Shown here piece by piece: positions 1 through 10,217 of a stretch of DNA of 55,480 nucleotides. The DNA comes from Amphimedon queenslandica (Eukaryota > Porifera > Demospongiae > Haplosclerida > Niphatidae): contig NW_003546246.1 in NCBI RefSeq assembly GCF_000090795.2, positions 395,691-451,170 of the forward strand. The letters are read 5' to 3'. The first letter of the stretch is position 1. Each line of letters starts with the position of its first letter. The notes under the pieces were generated by a model. The model was not told the origin of the DNA. It did not search any database and saw nothing but the letters and a program-made list of their open reading frames with translations. A program made the position numbers and the translations under genes.

Positions 1-365
1 ATCAATGATATTGTAAGATAATTCATGTAAGATCTTAAGTAAGATCAGGCCTGTACATCTTATCAATGATATTGTAAGATAATTCATGTAAGATCTTAAG
101 TAAGATCAGGCATATACATCTTATCAGTGATATTGTAAGATAATTCATGTAAGATCTTAAGTAAGATCAGGCCTGTACATCTTATCAATGATATTGTAAG
201 ATAATTCATGTAAGATCTTAAGTAAGATCAGGCCTGTACATCTTATCAATGATATTGTAAGATAATTCATGTAAGATCTTAAGTAAGATCAGGCATATAC
301 ATCTTATCAGTGATATTGTAAGATAAGTCATGTAAGATCTTAAGTAAGATCATGCCTGTATATAG
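1..365. repeat. 61-bp minisatellite with a 3-unit higher-order period
   Basis: Six tandem units begin at 1, 62, 123, 184, 245 and 306, an exact 61-bp period. Each contains TAAGATCTTAAGTAAGATC-type sequence. Units 1 and 4 match each other, as do 2 and 5 (both end in the variant CATATACATC) and 3 and 6 (both start ATCAGTG rather than ATCAATG). This gives a 183-bp higher-order repeat. The left end is cut by the window edge, so the array may be longer. Confidence 0.95.
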
Positions 366-477
366 TAGCTAAGATTGATCCAAATAAGATCTTATAAGGT
401 TGTTCTTAATTCTTATCTCACCTTACTTTATCTGATCAGATAATACAAGATCTTAGTAAGATTTTTTTGCTGGGCAG
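366..477. mobile_element. AAGATCTT-rich end of a MITE-like repeat
   Basis: The sequence after the minisatellite keeps short AAGATCTTA/TAAGATC inverted motifs and finishes in TTTTTTTGCTGGGCAG, which looks like a DNA-transposon terminus. The 61-bp units may be amplified subrepeats of the same element. The last AG of this block is also the splice acceptor proposed for the next exon. No second terminus is visible in the window. Confidence 0.35.
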
Positions 478-637
478 ACACATCAAGACATCAGACTTCT
501 TGTTATTGTTTTTGAGTGAGAAAGACTCAACACAAGGCATGGGATTCAAACTACAGTTTGAATGTCCAAGCATTAGAAATGAAGGTAATCAAGATGAAGA
601 GGAAGAAGAAGAAAGTGGATTGGGAATAGATGAATAA
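478..637 (+). CDS. Possible last exon of a CUB-like gene (partial)
   Basis: After a TTTTTTTGCTGGGCAG acceptor there is an open frame, entered in phase 2, of 52 codons ending in TAA at 635-637. It reads HIKTSDFLLLFLSEKDSTQG, then GFKLQFECP, then an acidic tail (DEEEEEE) and a stop. The pattern of alternating hydrophobics followed by a GF..(Q)F strand resembles the last strands of a CUB domain, an extracellular adhesion fold. The rest of the gene would lie left of the window. Short length and the repeat-derived acceptor make this tentative. It could instead be chance open frame. Confidence 0.35.
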
Positions 638-2432
638 ACTTAATGAACCAATGTGATATTTGTATGTACTAATTCTATTGTACATAATGGTTTCTAATTA
701 TAATAACCTGATTGTGCATTTGCAGAACTATGATAGTTGTCAATCGTGCCAGCTATATTTTGAGCTATTAAATGTTCATGATTGTAAACATGTTTTAATG
801 ATTATAGTCTTGCCCTAGCTGCCCTTTGACTGCTGGATGAGACTACCTTATGCATAGCTATCATAAATAATAATCAGTGTTGTAGTTATGATAAATCTAG
901 TTTTGTTTATGTAGTCATGTAATATGTTTGTCTTGTTTGAAAACAACTAATTCATGGAAGTGGCATGTTAAGCTTGACTCAATGCTGTGAATCAGGGTAA
1001 ATCATGAAAATTTATCCAGTGGAAAATTTTTATGTTTGAAAATTGTGCTGTGATGTAATTTTATCATGTACATGTAGTTAATGATGCATGTTATAGCATC
1101 TAATTTTCTTTTAATTTTGATCTAATTATAGTTAAACATTTTTGGTATATTATGTACTCTTGATAATACATAGCATAAAAGTGCATAATACTGAAGAATG
1201 TATGTAAAAGAAGAAATACCAGAATGGCTTTTTTTACATAAATTCTTCAAATAAAGTGCCTCTGTTTTTTCTGTTTCCTTCATTACCCCCAAATGTCAGC
1301 AGTCCTTGTTGGCAGTCCTACAGGTTGGTTTTTACCTCCTGTGAAACTTGATAATAATAATAATAATAATAATAAATATGTTTGTACTGATCCTATATTC
1401 TTCCTACTATTAGGGGCACTTACTGGTGCTTAAATATACTTTGATAATGGCATGTACTACATCAATGTAGTGGATTATTAGACTTTTTTGCCTATATTAC
1501 ATTGGGGCTTGAGGGTTTGTGCATTATTGTCTAGTTAGTTTATCTTACATCTCATTCCTAGGTTAGCTCCTTTATATTATGCAGCACAAATCAATTTGGT
1601 CAATCATATTATTAAAATAATTGCTTGTTTAAAATGTGCCTGCTACTGATTATTGTGTCTGCTAATGAGCAAGTTTTATTGCCTTTGAATTTGGCTGCAA
1701 TTTTAGTTTCAGCTCTTAATTGGTTTTAGCAACATTACTTTTACTATGCCATACAATCATGGTAATTTGTAGTGCTAATACCAATGAATGATTTTATTTC
1801 CTAGTACTTCATAATGCTTGTCGAGGTAAATTCTTTGATTAGACCATTAAACATTTTCTGTGAAAATGGATTTATCTACATTGGACCAGTTAGTAGATCA
1901 TTTAGTATTTCTATGAGTCGTCAAATATTCTATAGCTGATTAGTGGAGGGGCAGGATTGGTCATGATGGATGTGGTGTCCTTCATAAAGCTTTTTGTAGT
2001 TACTAAATACATTATGTAAGTATAAAAATGACAGACATTATGGCTATTTGTGTACATTGGAAACAAGGATACAGTATTATTATTACAGCTATCAAATGCT
2101 GACCCAAATGCCATAATAATTCAATCATCATATGTATTCAATGGTATCTGCTTATACGCCTATGGTTCAATTGGAAGTTATATTGCTGTTACAACATGGC
2201 TGTGATATGAAACTTGATAATACAATTACAATCAATGCAAATTACATGTACATTGTACTGTGCATTACTAGTAACTATGTTTTCTAATTATAATTTGTGT
2301 TAGTAACTCTGTGTGTGCTTATGTCATGCATGACCTGTGTCTTAATAGTCAGTGAGACAGATCTAAGACTAACTTTGAAAATGAGACATAATGATTAATT
2401 ATGGACATAAATCTAAATTTCAATGGTGAGAT
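638..2432. other. Non-coding spacer
   Basis: AT-rich spacer without a convincing gene on either strand. It holds a likely poly(A) signal just after 637, a 5'-truncated retroelement tail (entered separately) and scattered TACATG words. The short open frame near 1911-2114 (-) has no recognisable composition or splice context. Confidence 0.6.
1286..1378 (+). mobile_element. Truncated retroelement 3' tail with (ATA)n, copy 1
   Basis: About 65 bp, from TGTCAGCAGTCCTTGTTGGC through a small hairpin (ACAGG ... CCTGT) to GAAACTTGATAATAATAA, runs into a trinucleotide tail. An almost identical block recurs at 22690-22775. A fixed 3' hairpin followed by a short tandem tail is typical of CR1/L2-like LINEs or the SINEs they mobilise. 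Only the 3' end is present at both sites, as expected of 5' truncation. Confidence 0.75.
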
Positions 2433-3359
2433 ATGGCTCTGTACACCATTTTAGGAAATGATTTAAAAAGATGGAAAACCTGGAAAACAGTTTACTTTAC
2501 TGAAGATTTCCATGGTTTAGCAGTAGCAGCAGTTTTTATTGTTGAGATAATACTGATAGCTAATGGTGTTGTGCCATCTATCATAGTCACTCTATCAAAA
2601 AAGAAGTCCTTCAAACAACCAAAAATAATATTCTTTTATACTGTCACATCTTGTATTAAATTTACTGTACTTCCTTTCACTATCATTGCATTAGTTCAAT
2701 TTTAGTAGCTGCTATATAGTGAGTAAATTATTGGCAGTATAGACAAATGAGGAGAACAGTGGGACTTGTTTTTTGCTGCTTACATTTTCTGGTGGATTGC
2801 ACTTGTCATATTAATGACAATTGCTGATGTATTATTTGATTGTTTTCTAGAAGTTTATTGTCAAGCCACATCTTCACAAGCAGTTCTTGAGAACCTGCTA
2901 AGCTCTGATCATCACCATTGCTATCTATAAATGCTGTCTGCTGTATTGAGCTAGCTCTAATTTTTTTTATGGGCCAGGTATACAGAATAAATTGGTTCAT
3001 TCTGTTCACCTATATAGAATAGTATTTGTTATGTTATTTATACTCTAATTTTTATAGTCATTCTTTTCTCAATTATAATTATTATTTCTGTTCAGTTGAA
3101 TGTTTTGTATCAGTCATCGATGCATAACACAGCAGTCACAGCTAAGAAACGATAATGTTTATGCAGCTAAGAGGCACTTCCTATTTAAATAGGTCTATTT
3201 AGATTTATGTTTTTGGCCTATGGAGTATGCTTCACTCCTGGCATTATTATTATTTCTTTTATACCATTGATAGATGTTCCTGTATTATTCAGTGTGGTTG
3301 AGTATATTTGCAGTATCTTTGTTACTGTAGCAAATCCTATTTTACAGACATACTTATAA
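2433..3359 (+). pseudogene. Rhodopsin-type (class A) GPCR pseudogene, intronless
   Basis: One reading frame of about 308 codons, a typical class A GPCR length, runs from ATG 2433 to TAA 3357-3359 but is cut by roughly a dozen in-frame stops, the first at 2703-2708. Visible in that single frame are TM1 with an N (IEIILIANG... then VTLSKKKSFKQP as intracellular loop 1), TM2, a Trp before TM3 (GEQWDLFFAAYIF), TM5 (LIFIVILFSIIIIIS) followed by a basic loop (TAKKR), TM6 with AYGVCFTPG in place of the CWxP region, and TM7 ending VANPILQTYL, equivalent to NPxxY. I infer a lineage-specific receptor killed by substitutions without net frameshift. Ligand unknown. Its only intact part is 2433-2702 (TM1-TM2). 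Confidence 0.6.
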
Positions 3360-3925
3360 AGATCTAGGCCTGAGATAAATATGGCTATTTATCTTAGCAT
3401 CAGTTTTCCTTGGTAGATCTAGACGGTATTTATGTCCCACCTTATAATGTGCTGTATAATGTGTGAAAGTCATTAACTTTGTTAATGTTGAAAGTTTTCA
3501 TGGTCATAACATAATAATTATGCTGCATGGTCCAGGATGGAGATGATTTGTGAATCAGATCATGCCATTATGAAACCTGGGCCCTGGTAATTTGAAGACT
3601 TTACAAGCTTGGCAACCATCTCATAGCAATAAAACTGCTCCACAATTAGATCTATTTTGCCTTTAAATCATTCTTTTACAACGGACAAGAACTGATGGTT
3701 TCAATACCAATTATTGATTATCTAATATCTGTTTAGCTCCTCAAATGTAATCTACAAACTACCCTCAGTCTGGCCTTCAATTTTTAACCACAATTATTAT
3801 GTAATAAAAATAAATCTAATAATTTATTGTGATAAACTGTTGTAGTTTAAGGATACTTCAATACACACAAAACCACTAAATGTACATGTAATTCATATTT
3901 TCATGTAGTTTATATTTTTGGATTA
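3360..3925. other. Spacer and 3' flank of the dynein light-chain gene
   Basis: No coding sequence seen. The right part is presumably the 3' UTR of the minus-strand gene ending at 3926. TTTATT-type sequence near 3800-3830 reads as AATAAA on the minus strand. Confidence 0.5.
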
Positions 3926-4465
3926 TCACTCTTGATATATGGCATAAACAGTAGCTACTCCATATAAGGTTTTGTTCTTGTAAACTCCACTAGCAAATGT
4001 GTCCCAATTAGTATCCCAAACACATCGACTGGCTTGAAGTACACCAACATCACCATTTAAAAGTTCACCAATAGTAACAATGCACACAATTTTGTATCGG
4101 TCATAATTGAGATCTTTGACTGCGTCTTTTATAATTTGAGCAAGTGTTTTCGTCATTTGAGCACTAGCATTAGCATCATATGTTTCACCTTTCAAGTGTG
4201 TCTCAAGCAGCTCATTTATAACTCTTTGAGCAGCACTTGACTGGAATTTTACTTCAGGTTGGAGCTTGTATGTGTTCTCATACAGAACTTTGGGTTTTGT
4301 TATTGTCATTTGCTCATCTGGTTCCTGTGCTAAAGCAATGACGCTCCTATTACCTTCACGTTTCTTCATCTGTTCCTCATGAAAGCTCTCTCTAGAGAAC
4401 AAACTTGACTGCTTTGCAGCGAGTAGTTGGCCAGGTGGATACAAAGTGTTTTCTTTTGCAGTCAT
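3926..4465 (-). CDS. DYNLT5: Tctex1-family dynein light chain, DYNLT5/TCTEX1D1-like
   Basis: An uninterrupted 179-aa protein with no intron. The C-terminal 115 residues form a Tctex1 domain. It starts after the ENTYKLQPEVKF strand typical of the DYNLT2/4/5 branch, has a helix with QMTKTLAQIIKDAVKDL, then the core strands YKIVCIVTIGE and SRCVWDTNWDTF, and ends KTLYGVATVYAIYQE. The N-terminal 60 residues are low-complexity and hydrophilic, as in DYNLT5, whose human form is also about 179 aa by my recollection. Family members bind dynein intermediate chain and work in cytoplasmic, intraflagellar or axonemal transport, so a ciliary role is plausible. The ATG at 4463-4465 is the first in frame. 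The gene shares a short upstream region with TMEM94 on the other strand. Assignment to DYNLT5 rather than DYNLT2 or DYNLT4 is by motif only. Confidence 0.88.
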   Translation of the reverse strand: MTAKENTLYPPGQLLAAKQSSLFSRESFHEEQMKKREGNRSVIALAQEPDEQMTITKPKVLYENTYKLQPEVKFQSSAAQRVINELLETHLKGETYDANASAQMTKTLAQIIKDAVKDLNYDRYKIVCIVTIGELLNGDVGVLQASRCVWDTNWDTFASGVYKNKTLYGVATVYAIYQE

Positions 4466-4792
4466 GGTACTGTATCTCTCCAGTCTTCAACAGTATGTAC
4501 ACTGTACAGCAGCTGCAGGAAACGCCTTCAAACTCGAAAAAGGAGTGGGCGTTAAGTTGTAGGATGGGTGTGGTCAAAAATGTTATAAGCCACGCCTTAT
4601 TATCTTTTAAAACTAAGTTAAAGTCAAAACTTAAGTCAAAACAAAACCAGGATCTCGAGAACCGTAGATATACGCCTAACAGTCTTATATCTATGAGAGA
4701 ACCGACTACACCAAGGCCCAAACCCCAAGCGACAAGTCGAAGACAACTATAATAAAACTTCTTACCGAAATCAATTTCGCATCTTTTTTGAA
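4466..4792. promoter_or_regulatory. Probable bidirectional promoter, DYNLT5-like / TMEM94
   Basis: This 327-bp interval separates the DYNLT start codon (-) from the proposed TMEM94 first coding exon (+). It is richer in GC than its surroundings and contains CTATAATAAAAC at 4746-4757. Open frames crossing it on both strands overlap the DYNLT gene and show no family signature. Function is inferred from position. Confidence 0.5.
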
Positions 4793-4795
4793 ATG
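4793..4795 (+). CDS. TMEM94: Proposed first coding exon of TMEM94 (ATG only)
   Basis: ATG at 4793-4795 is followed directly by the strong donor GTGAGT. The large TMEM94 exon opens at 10218 after TTTATTTTTGCAG in phase 0, with GAA AGT ATT CCT and no usable ATG of its own at the boundary. Joining the two gives MESIPPQAF..., a start close to where the vertebrate protein begins relative to its first helix. The intron would be 5.4 kb. No transcript evidence is available here. Confidence 0.5.
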
Positions 4796-4961
4796 GTGAG
4801 TATGTATGGTTGATTTGTAAATTAGTTGTTTAACTCTTTGTTTAATGACTCAGTTTAATCATCATCGTATTGTATTACATACATGTATATTGAGGGAATT
4901 GTGGATAGTATGAGGGATCACATTATTTATGAAGGAATCGATTTATTATAGAATCTAATCT

Positions 4962-4990
4962 AGTCTGGCCCCTCTGCGGGACCAGACTAG
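4962..4990. repeat. Short GC-rich foldback
   Basis: CTAGTCTGGCCC and GGACCAGACTAG can pair as arms around a CTCTGCG-like loop. It is an isolated hairpin in AT-rich intron sequence. No function is evident; it may be the scar of a foldback element. Confidence 0.7.
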
Positions 4991-6314
4991 GTCTAATCTA
5001 ATGCTCAATAACTAATTTTGTCCAACTATAAGTAAATATATATTGTTCCTGGTACTGGTGCCTCAATTTACATTTACGTTGTTCCCAATAGCCTAGCTGT
5101 TCATGTACAGTGTTGATAGCCCAAGTTTACTTGTTCTGATCCATTTGGTGATACATTTTATTTAACCTTGTTATAAAATAAATGCCTGGTTGTTTAATCA
5201 AGCAAATAAAGTCATGTTCATCTCATCAATTATTGGTTTGGAGTAGCTGCCCTATTTTGTCAAGTGCATGTACTTTGTAACACATCCTTTTTTTATGCAT
5301 GATATTTTTAGATTGTCACTGTAACCTACATGTACATGTATTGTACATGTACAATGTACATGAGAATTAGCTTGTGATACTGTAAACATACATGAAAACA
5401 ATATCAATAGAGGATATGTGTGCTAAGTATATTCATTGCAAAATAGATGTATTCATTATGTACCAAAATAACTTTCAAGAAAAATTAATTCATTGGACAT
5501 CAGTTTGCCAATGACAGCAATGGAGAAAAGGTAGACAAAGCCTTTTTTCAGGAAACTGCTCTATATTTATTGATATACATGTTTTACGTGACATTAGATC
5601 CTCAAAATGATTTCTAAACTTCTGAAAGAAGCCTCAAGAAGGTCGCATGGCACGAAAATGTGTTTTCCCCATTGAACTCTTAATAAACATGACACCGAAC
5701 ATGGCAGCCATTTTGCTGTTTGGGTTAGATATGCGGTACTTAAAGTTATGAATAGACTTAGCACGCCTTGGCTTTTCATGCAATGTTTTACATCAAAGTT
5801 ATGCAGAGATCCATTGGTTGACAATGCAGAGTAGAGCTGTTTTGACAAAAATATGGTTTGTTGCTCTGAACTCAGTCAATGAGAAGATTTGTAATATCTG
5901 TTCTTTACTAAAGCAAGATATTATGAACACTTGAAAGATTTGGGAAAGCCGGATTGATCATTTTGTTGACTCTTTGTTACAGCCCAATTAAGAAATCAGG
6001 CTCATACAATAAGAGTATTGCACTATACTTTTAGGTGGACTTTCTCTTGACAATACTTTAGAATAGTTTCAACTTTTGCTGATTGATAAAAATTAGTGTC
6101 GCCAATTATTTCATGTGGTTGAATACCATAATGAGATACATGTACATGTATAATGACATTCATTGAAAACTAATTACATGTATAATAGTAGTTACTTGTC
6201 ACTTCAATTGTTGATAAATATTTACAATAGATGTTGTCAGTATCCTGTAAAATAATAGCTGGGATTCTTTCAGGCATACCAGAAATCATTTTTGCTTGGT
6301 GCATTTAGTGATTA

Positions 6315-6708
6315 CTGTAAACGTTAAAATTTTCGTGGCGGATAAATTTTTTTTTTCATGGGCCACACAGATCCATGAAATTTTAATGCAAGGGTGTGGT
6401 GGTTAATTCAATAGGCCACGTGACAGCCACACGTACTGACCATGAATATTACTTGTCTCTCTTTCACACTTCAGCATCTCTGCTTCCCAGATCTCCTTAT
6501 ATACATGGTAACCCCTGATAACTGAAAAGATAGTGAAGGTACACATGAGGTAGGCATTTCTGCAGGTGTCGCCATGTCGCCACGTGGTCAATAAATTAAT
6601 AAGATTGGGTAATGCCTACCACGAAATTTTTAATGCACGAAATTAATTTTTATGAAAAAATTCCAAAAAACATGAAAATTTACACCACGAATATTTTTAC
6701 GTTTACGG
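6315..6708. mobile_element. MITE, TA target, CYGTAAACG termini
   Basis: Imperfect inverted repeats begin CTGTAAACGTTAAAATTTTC on the left and, reverse complemented, CCGTAAACGTAAAAATATTC on the right, with TA on each side (6313-6314 and 6709-6710). The 394-bp interior has no coding capacity and holds CCACGTG words. The short minus-strand open frame near 6403-6591 is repeat sequence. Termini place it with four other elements in this window. Confidence 0.85.
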
Positions 6709-8780
6709 TATCAGGAGCAGGTAAATTTTTGATGACTTACAGTAAGAGTCAATTAAAGAATCCACATTTATAAACATATGTACACTTCTGTCTCCACTAA
6801 TTGAGCATGCATTTAAAATTAAAAGTTGCTTATCACTGCCATTCATGAAAGTTTAATTAAATGCTAAAAGTTTAAATGGCTAACTCTTTACTTCCTTCTA
6901 CATTTTACCATATAAATGCCTTTTCCAAGTAAATACATGTACCTGTCACAAATATATTCCAACTATAGATATGCATATTTTGTACAAAATTAGTGCCTCT
7001 AATTCTTTAGGTGCTTATTAGTGTAATGTGGCTACTTATAGGTTTCAGCAGTAACGTTTTTCCAGACGAAGTAACACCAAGAGTACATTATGTACTCTCG
7101 GTAATATGTAAAGAGTATAAAGAGAAAGAGTGAGAGTGAGAATTACTAAGAAGACTAGTAGTCATAAAGGAAACAAATTCACATGTTCCACCAACATAAT
7201 GTAACTATAGGCATGCACAAAACACCATACATACATGTACATGTACATGAAATCATAAAACCATAAAGTACTTAATAATAAAAATGTTTACAGTGCAATA
7301 GTATACAGTACCAGTGAGTATATACTCCTTACATGAGGCAGAACCTGGTCTAGTTTGGTAATGATTGTGGGTTCTAACTTACTTGAATTTTTTTAATTTC
7401 AATTTTTTTCTGCTGTCAAGAAATAAATACCCAGGTGTCTAATTGGTAAAATATGGTACATTTACATGTATCTTGATGCACTTGATGTATCTTGATGTAC
7501 AATAAAGTACTGAAATTTGTAGGTGAGTCTATTTTTTGTTTACTAAAGAATGGGATAGTGTTTAGTTTTAAGTGTGTAGATCGGACATGTGTCAAGCCCT
7601 TTTCGGCTTAAGCCCAGATTTTGAAGTAATTGGAAGTGCTTTATAGCCTTTTAGGTAAAAAAGAGCTTGGGCTTGGGCTTGTACTTAATTACAAGTTGTA
7701 TATTCCTGAGTGTTGGCTTTAAGACTTAAAGCCCAGGTGTTTTTTCATTTGTCATGATCCCCTCGTTATCAGTAATCATTACACAATAGTAGTATAGTAT
7801 GTGTATGTGTAGACAATTTGAGGGACAATTAAAATAGTCCACACCCCAATCAGTGAGCAGTCTGAGCACATTATTAAATCTGGGAATGGAAGCAAAGCTA
7901 CATGTACCTGCAGTTTATGTTTATTAATCATTTAAGTGAAAGGCTTGTAAAGAAATTAACTGTTTAATGCTTTTGCTTGAGCTCTTTCATAATGTAATTG
8001 ACACAACTCTGGTGTAGTACTAAGTACTAACACATAGCTCATTGGCATGTAACTGGTTAAAATTAGTGTATGAAGTAATGAAGATAAAGTAAAATACATG
8101 TATAGCAAGTGCAACCATAGATATGCTACCCGTAAACGGGATTGGAAACTTCCGTTACTACCCATGGGTACCAGGCTGGTTTGAACTGTATTGTTCAATT
8201 CTTGGTATACCAATGGTGAAGCTTTGTGGGACTCTAGCTTCTGCATTTTATAATGAAACAGCTGAGTTTTACTTCTATAGACTCTTTGTAAGAGCTTTCA
8301 GTACACCTTGATGTTCATTTTTTAATTTTTTTGTCTATGTTGCATATTTTGTGAGTAATGGAATCACGAACGATCTGGCAAAAATTCAGATAGCCTAAAA
8401 AGCTCTTACTAAATGTTATGTTGCACTGAAGGCTCTTAAAAGTATCTATATTAGCAAAAACTTGCTTGCTTCATTCTGAAATACAGCTGCTAGAGTCCCC
8501 ATGTAGAAAAACCAAGGCTTTAGCATGATCGGGGCAAACTTGGAACAAGTTGGTTGTCACTAGGTTATCACTACTTAGTCACAACCTTTAAAAACCTTGT
8601 ATTTGGCACGTTTTTTGGCTTTTGACAACCTTGTCACAACCTTCTCACAATGCACAATGAATTTGATAGAATAACTATAATCTGAAAGACTATCAACACA
8701 TAATTACATGTACATGTATTATTGACATCCTAATCCCATATAGTTTCAAATGATTTCTAGATACTTGTAATTTATCTAGC

Positions 8781-9325
8781 CAAGAGTACATAATCTACAG
8801 AGAGTATCTAACCGTACTATAATATCTGAAACATCACCGTGTGGAACTAAGTCACGTGAGACCAGAAGCGTGGGTGTACTTACTAAAAACACGTGTAAAA
8901 ATTAGCATAAAGAACAGTGGAAACACTTGAAGAAGCTTTAGTCATTATACTAGTAAACTTTATAATGCTGCTGAAGTCTGATATGTAGTACTGCTATAGC
9001 AGAGACACCAAAATGGCCATTAAACCTTGTTGAGTAAACTCGGCAGCCATTTTTTTCCTACTCAGCCACACTCAGTATGCGGAAATGCCCAAAGATGCAC
9101 AAGAAAAGACTACGCGGTGATGTTTCAGCTATTATAGTATGGTTAAGCTAGGTTTTCATCCGACGAAACGGTCAAAAAGTGCGTGGGCGATTTGACCTTT
9201 TGACGCAAAAACACTTTGAAGTTGACGCAAAATTGGTCAAATTTCAATTTTGCGTTCATTTGCGTTGCGTTTTGTGTCGAGTGTAAACCAGGCTTTAGAT
9301 ACTCTCTGTAGATTATGTATTCTTG
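8781..9325. mobile_element. Nested MITE with about 59-bp TIRs and a 7-bp target duplication
   Basis: It is flanked by ATCTAGC at 8774-8780 and again at 9326-9332. The left TIR begins CAAGAGTACATAATCTACAG and the right, reverse complemented, CAAGAATACATAATCTACAG. If the 149-bp insert at 9146-9294 is removed, the two TIRs align over about 59 bp, through ...CTATAATATCTGAAACATC, with only a few mismatches. No coding capacity. A 7-bp or slightly longer target suggests hAT- or Mutator-like mobilisation. Confidence 0.85.
9146..9294. mobile_element. Harbinger-like MITE inside the right TIR of another MITE
   Basis: TTA occurs on both sides (9143-9145, 9295-9297). The ends are AGCTAGGTTTTCATCCGACG and, inverted, AGCCTGGTTTACACTCGACA. 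The terminus resembles that of the Harbinger at 18969 (GTTTACAC core), and TTA is the usual PIF/Harbinger target. A 27-bp interior block (GCGTGGGCGATTTGACCTTT...) is shared exactly with 43170-43195. Confidence 0.8.
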
Positions 9326-10217
9326 ATCTAGCTAATGTATAAAGATGTGGATGTGTATTAATGTTATCATGATTGACTTGATCCTAATCCTATATACATG
9401 TAGTTTCAAATGATTTCTAGATACTTGTAATGTATCTGTGATACATGTAGCTAATGTGTAAAGATGTGGATGTGTATTAATGTTATCATTATTAACTTGT
9501 ATAAGTGCTGGTCAATGGTCCCTTTATATGTGGTAGCAATAGCTTCATATCATCGTGGGGTGCACTTAATGAAACCTCAGTTTCCTGTCAACCTTTAGCA
9601 CTTTTATGCAAGGTTGTTACTAGGTTGCTACAACTTTGCGAGGTTGTGACCGGGTTGTACCAACCTTGGAATTTTTATATGGGGGCCCCACAAGGTTCGC
9701 CATAGAGCCAATGGCTTTGCTAAGATTTTATCAGATTTGGTGGGGATACGCCCCAACCTGCCTTGCAATTATTATCATTGAAGTTTCCAATCAGGTTTAT
9801 GAGTAGTATATCTATGGTGTAACACTGTATTGATCCCATGAATTTTACCAATCCTACATGTATATATAAATGGGCTACTGTGTTTTAATGATCTCTGCAA
9901 ATTGATTTGGCATGAATCATAGTCATACAATGCTTGCTTAAAAAGTAAAGATGCTTGTTTACATTGTAAGTATGATTTAATGTTCATACAAAGGAATTGA
10001 TATGAATAAGTACGTACATGTACACAGTTAATTTATTCATTTTGTTTTGATGTATTACCAAAAACCATTTGGCGCGGTTCATGTAGTTTTTGTTTTTTTT
10101 TCTATTAATTTTTGCCTTGGGAATTACATGTACATATACATGTACATGTACTTACTATTGTGATACTTTTAATTTTTTTATATCTGTATTTCACTGTATT
10201 TCACTTTATTTTTGCAG

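Larger units (their letters stand above)
4796..8110 (+). other. Left part of the proposed TMEM94 first intron
   Basis: No coding exon recognised. The stretch contains the 4962-4990 foldback, the 6315-6708 MITE, a region rich in AAGCCC/GGGCTT words at 7590-7740, and many TACATG/CATGTA words. Short open frames on either strand have no supporting splice sites or family features. Confidence 0.5.
8497..9684 (+). mobile_element. MITE of the CAAGGTTGT family, copy 1, with insertions
   Basis: It starts CCCCATGTAGAAAAACCAAG and ends in the matching inverted terminus (CAACCTTGG ... TATATGGGG). Subterminal regions are crowded with CAAGGTTGT/ACAACCTTG words. Read forward it aligns along its length with the reverse complement of 53076-52521. 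That comparison shows copy 1 carries an internal duplication of about 130 bp (TAGTTTCAAATGATTTCTAG at about 8742 and again at about 9403) plus the 545-bp insert at 8781-9325. Confidence 0.85.
8111..9826. repeat. Outer inverted repeat around a nested MITE stack
   Basis: About 42 bp at 8113-8154 (CCATAGATATGCTACCCGTA...) recurs inverted at 9783-9824 (reverse complement CCATAGATATACTACTCATA...). Everything between, including the 8497-9684 element, is enclosed. It may be a further, older foldback transposon. Small open frames inside (8123-8311, 9505-9705) are repeat-derived: the second recurs in the related element at 52582-52776. Confidence 0.6.

Noticed and set aside
4392..4752. Open frames of 109 and 115 codons on opposite strands
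   Set aside because: They overlap the DYNLT-like start and the shared promoter and show no domain.
8123..8311. 62-codon frame with GIGNFRYYPWVPGWF
   Set aside because: Lies within inverted-repeat sequence around the MITE stack; no splice sites or homology recognised.
9505..9705. 66-codon frame similar to one at 52582-52776
   Set aside because: The similarity is explained by the two copies of the same non-coding MITE family.
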